From Chloroflexota bacterium (GTDB lineage: Bacteria; Chloroflexota; Dehalococcoidia; UBA3495), in NCBI GenBank assembly GCA_002716645.1, contig PBBR01000009.1, positions 93,332 to 103,470 of the forward strand: a DNA stretch of 10,139 bases. Direction: 5' to 3'. A program made the position numbers and the translations under genes. A model generated the notes under the pieces. That model was not told the DNA's origin. It made no database searches and worked only from the letters and a program-made list of their open reading frames with translations. Of this stretch, positions 6,469 to 10,139 are shown in pieces (position 1 is the first letter of the stretch; each line of letters starts with the position of its first letter).

Positions 6469-7689
6469 ATGGTAGGGATATCGACACAGATAGTGCCCTC
6501 CACAGGCATGTCACTATATATTCATGTGCCGTTCTGTAACACAAAATGTCCTTATTGTGATTTCAATACATACCAGGGAATAGAACGCTTATTTACACCG
6601 TATGTAAAAGCATTAACTACAGAAATTGCCCTCTGGGGAAAGGTACTTAATGCACCTAGCATTAACACCATCTTTTTTGGTGGTGGGACGCCATCATATT
6701 TACCCCAGGGATCAATTGGCGAGATAATTGAATCCGTTCGATCAAATTTTGATATTAATCACGAAGCGGAGATCACCATAGAAGCGAACCCCGGTGATAT
6801 CACCCTTGACTCCTGCACCCGTTTACTAAGAGAACACGTTAACCGGCTAAGCATTGGAGTGCAGAGCCTAGACAATGATTTGCTGACTATGCTAGGTCGT
6901 CGCCATGATGCAGTACAGGCCATAGATTCTTGCAAAACAGCTAGCATGGCAGGATTTGAAAATATCAGCTTGGACCTTATGTACGGACTTCCCAACCAAA
7001 CCATTGACCATTGGAAAACCACTCTAGAGAACCTTGTTGACCTTGATCCAAAACATATATCACTCTACAGCCTGACCCTTGAAGAGGGCACACCGCTACA
7101 TACCTGGGTGGAACAGGGAAAACTCCCTACACCAGACCCTGATGTTGCGGCTGATATGTATCACTACGCTGAAGAAAGCCTAGAAGACCATGGCTATGCC
7201 CACTACGAAATATCTAATTGGAGCAAGCCTGACCATGCTTCACGACATAACATGGCCTACTGGTTAAACCATCCTTATGTTGGTGTAGGACCGGGAGCTC
7301 ATTCACGGCTTGGAGACTACCGCTTTTGGACTGTAGATTCACCCAGAACCTACATTGAAAGCGCGGCTAGCTGGTCAGACTCCGATCCGAGCTGTTTTGA
7401 AAAATTTGCAGATCAAGAAATCGATAGCATACCGACAATCGCGGGGTACGAACATATAAGCCCAGAACTGCGCGCATCTGAGACCATGTTTCTCGGACTT
7501 CGTCTTCTTGATGGCATCAACATCACTGAAATGTCCCATGCCATTGGCACAGACCTGGGAGTCCTATATAAAACAGAAATAGCCGAATCATTATCATTGG
7601 GGCTTCTAGAAGAACATAACGGCCTTTTAAGACTAACCAAAGATACCTACTTGATCGCAAATCAGGTCTTCACCAAGTTTATAGACTGA
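6469..7689 (+). CDS. hemW: Radical SAM heme chaperone HemW
   Basis: This 406-residue protein is a HemW-type radical SAM enzyme, formerly confused with oxygen-independent coproporphyrinogen III oxidase HemN. The 4Fe-4S/SAM cysteines are in FCNTKCPYC (Cys23, Cys27, Cys30), the SAM-binding GGGTPS is at 71-76, and EANPGD and RLSIGVQS follow in order. The HNMAYW motif (260-265) matches the HNxxYW heme-binding signature that separates HemW from HemN. A C-terminal HemN-type winged-helix region follows, with a conserved-type SPELRASETMFLGLRL segment. HemW is thought to deliver heme to target proteins such as respiratory enzymes. ATG 6469 gives a 13-residue lead; ATG 6508 begins MSLYIHVPFC, a more typical HemW N-terminus. 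Neither has a strong ribosome site, so the start is uncertain. Confidence 0.93.
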   Translation: MVGISTQIVPSTGMSLYIHVPFCNTKCPYCDFNTYQGIERLFTPYVKALTTEIALWGKVLNAPSINTIFFGGGTPSYLPQGSIGEIIESVRSNFDINHEAEITIEANPGDITLDSCTRLLREHVNRLSIGVQSLDNDLLTMLGRRHDAVQAIDSCKTASMAGFENISLDLMYGLPNQTIDHWKTTLENLVDLDPKHISLYSLTLEEGTPLHTWVEQGKLPTPDPDVAADMYHYAEESLEDHGYAHYEISNWSKPDHASRHNMAYWLNHPYVGVGPGAHSRLGDYRFWTVDSPRTYIESAASWSDSDPSCFEKFADQEIDSIPTIAGYEHISPELRASETMFLGLRLLDGINITEMSHAIGTDLGVLYKTEIAESLSLGLLEEHNGLLRLTKDTYLIANQVFTKFID

Positions 7690-7768
7690 AGGTAGTTACT
7701 ACCCCATCGATTACAAGAGTGCTATCCTATTACCACTCGGGATAAATCCTGCCAACTGGGGTACTGAC
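7690..7768 (+). promoter_or_regulatory. Structured selB leader with possible RBS-masking stem
   Basis: This 79-nt gap contains GGTAG-TTA-CTACC (7691-7703), GAGTG/CACTC (7717-7721 with 7734-7738), and TACCCCA (7700-7706), which is complementary to TGGGGTA (7757-7763). The last arm includes the only G-rich ribosome-site candidate for selB. The first hairpin and the long-range stem share bases 7700-7703 and cannot both form. An extended -10 (TGC-TATCCT, 7720-7728) without a clear -35 may also give selB its own start, which would exclude the masking arm. All of this is inferred from complementarity alone. Confidence 0.35.
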
Positions 7769-9634
7769 ATGTACGTAATCGGTACCGCTGGTCACGTAGA
7801 CCACGGAAAATCCACATTAGTCAAAGCTCTTACTGACATTGACCCGGACCGTCTCCAAGAAGAGAAGGATCGGGGGATGACAGTCGACCTGGGATTTGCA
7901 TGGATGGACCTGCCTAGTGGCAGAGAAGTCAGCATTGTCGATGTACCAGGGCACGAAAGATTCATTAAAAATATGCTGGCAGGAGTAGGCGCAATAGATC
8001 TAGCCCTGCTCATTGTTGCTGCTGATGAAAGCGTCATGCAACAGACTCGGGAGCATCTAGCTATTCTCGACCTGCTGCAAATAACCACAGGACTGGTCGT
8101 CATCACCAAAACAGACCTAGTTGACGAAGAACTTGTTGAATTGGTTAAGGCCGAGGTTGAGGATGTCTTAGAGGGCACAGCATTTGAAGGATCTCCTATG
8201 ATTGGAGTTTCCGCATACACCGGAGACGGCATTCCAGAGTTAAAAACCAAGATCGATGACATTCTTGCTAATACCGACTCTCGTCGGGACTTGGGGCGTC
8301 CCAGGCTGCCTATAGACCGAAGTTTTTCGATAACTGGGTTCGGGACAGTAGTTACCGGAACATTGATAGACGGTCAGTTCGCTGTAGGACAGGAAGTTGA
8401 ACTTGAGCCTTCAGGTACAAAGTGCCGAATCAGGGGATTGCAGAAGCATAAATCAAAAGTAGACAGCACAGAGCCCGGTGTTCGACTAGCAGTTAACTTA
8501 TCTGGCATTTCCCGTGATGATATCGCTAGAGGGGAAATATTAACTGTGCCAGGCTGGCTCACATCTACCAGGCGACTAGACGCAACTATTCGCATGGTTA
8601 AAGGTGCCCCTCATCCGATGAGGCATAACGAAGGATTAACTTTTCACCTTTTCACAAGCGAAACCACCGCACGAGTACGGTTACTAGACGCCGACAGACT
8701 TGGGCCTGGTGAAGAAGGATGGGTCCAGATATTACTCGATGAATCTATCCCCATGGTGAAAGGGGATTTTTTCGTGCTGAGGTCTGCGGAAGACACGCTC
8801 GGAGGAGGACAAGTAGTAGACACTAGTCCAAAACGCCGGTACCGGCGTTTCGACAACGATGTTATTGAGAGATTAATGATGCTACACCAGGGCACAGGGG
8901 AAGACATGCTGGTTAGCGTGGCAGATCAGTGGGGTCCGTGTGATCTTTCCACATTATCCCAACGGGCGAATCTAGCGGAGGGCGAAATACTTGAGCGGAT
9001 CAAGACACTAATCGATAACGGAGAGATTATATCGCTAGGAGAACTCGGGAACGAGCCAGACTCAGTGGTTTATTCCAAACAAGGATGGGATATCTTGCAG
9101 GGGAAAACCTCGATAGCTCTACAAACCTACCACACACAATACCCCCTCAGGACAGGTGCACCAATCCCCGAAATTAGAAGTCGCCTAAATCTCGCCCAGG
9201 GCATTTACCTGAAAGCATTAGCCCGATTATCTGCCGACGGGATTGTTGTAGAAGAAGGTCAATTTATCAGGCTCCCAAACCATGCTGCGGAACTTACTCC
9301 TGAGCTGGAAGAAAAAGCGACCTCGTACATTAAGACCTTAGAAGAATCTCCCTATTCACCTCCTACCGACTTACCTCTAGATACCGAACTCCTGAACGCT
9401 CTCATTGGACAGGGTAAAGTTGTAAAAGTAAACGAGTCCGTTGTTTTTTCCGCTTCCGCATACAAATCAATGACAACCCAGATAGTTGAGCACTTAAATG
9501 CAAACGGATCTATAACGGTAGCAGAAGCCCGAACAATCTTTGACTCAAGCCGTAAATATATCTTGCCCTTAATGGAACACTTGGACCAGCAGCGTATTAC
9601 CAGGCGTCAGGGAGACGAAAGGGTGCTGAGGTAG
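7769..9634 (+). CDS. selB: Selenocysteine-specific translation elongation factor SelB
   Basis: This 621-residue GTPase brings selenocysteyl-tRNA-Sec to the ribosome at UGA codons marked by a SECIS element. The GTPase domain shows G1 GHVDHGKS (8-15), G2 [10 protein letters not shown] (35-44), which is SelB-type, G3 DVPGHE (58-63), G4 TKTD (113-116) and G5 SA (148-149). Domain II opens at about 184 with [14 protein letters not shown], and a third beta domain follows to about 350. Residues ~365-621 form the winged-helix SECIS-binding array, ending in [29 protein letters not shown], the typical last winged helix. Length fits bacterial SelB. Full length and intact motifs argue for a working Sec system, although selA, selD and tRNA-Sec are not in the window. 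The gene lies 79 nt after hemW and ends two bases before the NurA-domain gene, so they probably share a transcript. Confidence 0.95.
   Translation: MYVIGTAGHVDHGKSTLVKALTDIDPDRLQEEKDRGMTVDLGFAWMDLPSGREVSIVDVPGHERFIKNMLAGVGAIDLALLIVAADESVMQQTREHLAILDLLQITTGLVVITKTDLVDEELVELVKAEVEDVLEGTAFEGSPMIGVSAYTGDGIPELKTKIDDILANTDSRRDLGRPRLPIDRSFSITGFGTVVTGTLIDGQFAVGQEVELEPSGTKCRIRGLQKHKSKVDSTEPGVRLAVNLSGISRDDIARGEILTVPGWLTSTRRLDATIRMVKGAPHPMRHNEGLTFHLFTSETTARVRLLDADRLGPGEEGWVQILLDESIPMVKGDFFVLRSAEDTLGGGQVVDTSPKRRYRRFDNDVIERLMMLHQGTGEDMLVSVADQWGPCDLSTLSQRANLAEGEILERIKTLIDNGEIISLGELGNEPDSVVYSKQGWDILQGKTSIALQTYHTQYPLRTGAPIPEIRSRLNLAQGIYLKALARLSADGIVVEEGQFIRLPNHAAELTPELEEKATSYIKTLEESPYSPPTDLPLDTELLNALIGQGKVVKVNESVVFSASAYKSMTTQIVEHLNANGSITVAEARTIFDSSRKYILPLMEHLDQQRITRRQGDERVLR
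8831..8850. repeat. Perfect 20-bp palindrome within selB
   Basis: AAACGCCGGT is followed immediately by its exact reverse complement ACCGGCGTTT. In RNA it could form an 8-bp stem with a GTAC tetraloop. It encodes the basic segment KRRYRRF (residues 355-361), whose symmetric Arg-Arg-Tyr-Arg-Arg codons explain part of the symmetry. Confidence 0.7.
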
Positions 9635-9636
9635 CC

Positions 9637-10139
9637 ATGCCATTAGACCTAGGAAGAACAGTCCTGCAAATAGATGAAGCCACACAATCGATAGGCCGAG
9701 ATATAGACGATCGGCAGACACGTCTCACCAAGCTCCTAGAAGGCGCACAGGGAGTGTCTAACGACGAAGCGATCACGAAGTCGCAAAACTCTCTTGACCG
9801 CCCTTATATGGCAGCCCAGATCACAGAAGAGCTAATAGGAAGCAGACTTCCCAAGGAATATAATGGGAATTGGTCCACATTATCTGTCGACGGTTCTCAC
9901 ATAGACGTAGACCGCCATTTGCCCGTACCTTGTTATCTAATTAATATGGGCGGCTGTATCATTTCCTACGGTGACACCCCTTACGCAGATTTCTTCAACG
10001 AACCCACCTTAGCTACTACGCGGGAAGATTTATATTTATCTGATCCCGGTAATGCCAACAATGAGGAATTAATTAGCGGTCCGCTTCTCGGGATTCTACG
10101 ATCCGTGCAAGAAATTGAGTATCTAGTTGAAAAAATTCA
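9637..10139 (+). CDS. nurA: NurA-domain nuclease, 5' part (runs off window)
   Basis: The first 167 codons are present and the frame is open to the window edge. After a charged helical N-terminus (about 1-75), the NurA fold begins with LSVDGSHID (82-90). Asp85 is in the position of the first catalytic acidic residue, and RHLPVPCYLINMG and ISYG follow as in NurA proteins. NurA nucleases, best known from archaea, pair with the HerA translocase to resect DNA ends; bacterial homologues occur. Only two bases separate the ATG from the selB stop, which indicates co-transcription and perhaps translational coupling. No separate ribosome site stands out beyond GCTGAGG at the end of selB. The remaining catalytic residues and any HerA partner lie outside this window. 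Confidence 0.8.
   Translation, partial: MPLDLGRTVLQIDEATQSIGRDIDDRQTRLTKLLEGAQGVSNDEAITKSQNSLDRPYMAAQITEELIGSRLPKEYNGNWSTLSVDGSHIDVDRHLPVPCYLINMGGCIISYGDTPYADFFNEPTLATTREDLYLSDPGNANNEELISGPLLGILRSVQEIEYLVEKI

Noticed and set aside
6469..7689. Oxygen-independent coproporphyrinogen III oxidase HemN
   Set aside because: The HNxxYW heme-binding motif and the HemW-like length and N-terminus indicate HemW rather than HemN.
7792..8262. Long open frame antisense to selB, with similar ones antisense to the hydrolase gene (e.g. 1356-1718)
   Set aside because: They lie wholly opposite well-conserved coding regions, give Ser/Arg-rich low-complexity products without a recognisable domain, and have no ribosome site.
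1..10139. tRNA, rRNA, CRISPR arrays, transposases
   Set aside because: I looked through the intergenic stretches and saw no cloverleaf-like gene, regularly spaced repeats or transposase motifs.

Overview
The window is dense bacterial chromosome with short intergenic gaps and roughly balanced base composition. I see no rRNA, tRNA, CRISPR array or recognisable transposase. No single gene fixes the taxonomy. The combination of a CocE/NonD hydrolase with a gluconate-dehydrogenase-subunit-3-like protein, a BchI/MoxR-type ATPase carrying a Cys cluster and an NELP Walker B, and a HemW-SelB-NurA run resembles what I know of uncultured Chloroflexota (SAR202/Dehalococcoidia-like). That placement is inference from gene content, not proof.

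Layout. (1) Positions 1-2367, + strand: a possible gene tail, then a well-formed promoter (TTGACG-17-TATCCT) driving a CocE-type serine hydrolase and, with no intervening base, a gluconate 2-dehydrogenase subunit 3-like protein. (2) Positions 2366-4154: one AT-rich gene encoding an unusual three-part protein: a degenerate N6-adenine methyltransferase-like domain, a type I specificity-subunit-like (HsdS/TRD) segment and a C-terminal AlbA_2 (Schlafen-type) domain. Its flanks carry a 10-bp inverted repeat, with an 8-bp direct repeat at identical spacing. (3) Positions 4180-5926, - strand: a 68-aa excisionase/MerR-like helix-turn-helix protein and, upstream of it, a BchI/MoxR-like AAA+ ATPase. (4) Positions 5927-6081: a divergent promoter region. 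(5) Positions 6082-10139, + strand: a YkvA/DUF1232 membrane protein, the heme chaperone HemW, the selenocysteine elongation factor SelB, and the first 167 codons of a NurA-domain nuclease that runs off the window.

How the genes may work together. Block 5 reads as an operon-like set around translation, heme handling and DNA repair. SelB implies that the organism makes selenoproteins, although SelA, SelD and tRNA-Sec are not here. The hydrolase and subunit-3-like protein are probably translationally coupled and may act on one substrate class. The methylase-like/S-like/AlbA_2 fusion is the least conventional gene. It lacks the catalytic NPPY motif and has no restriction subunit beside it, so it looks like a DNA-recognition or regulatory protein derived from restriction-modification parts. 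It is the best candidate here for an undescribed system.
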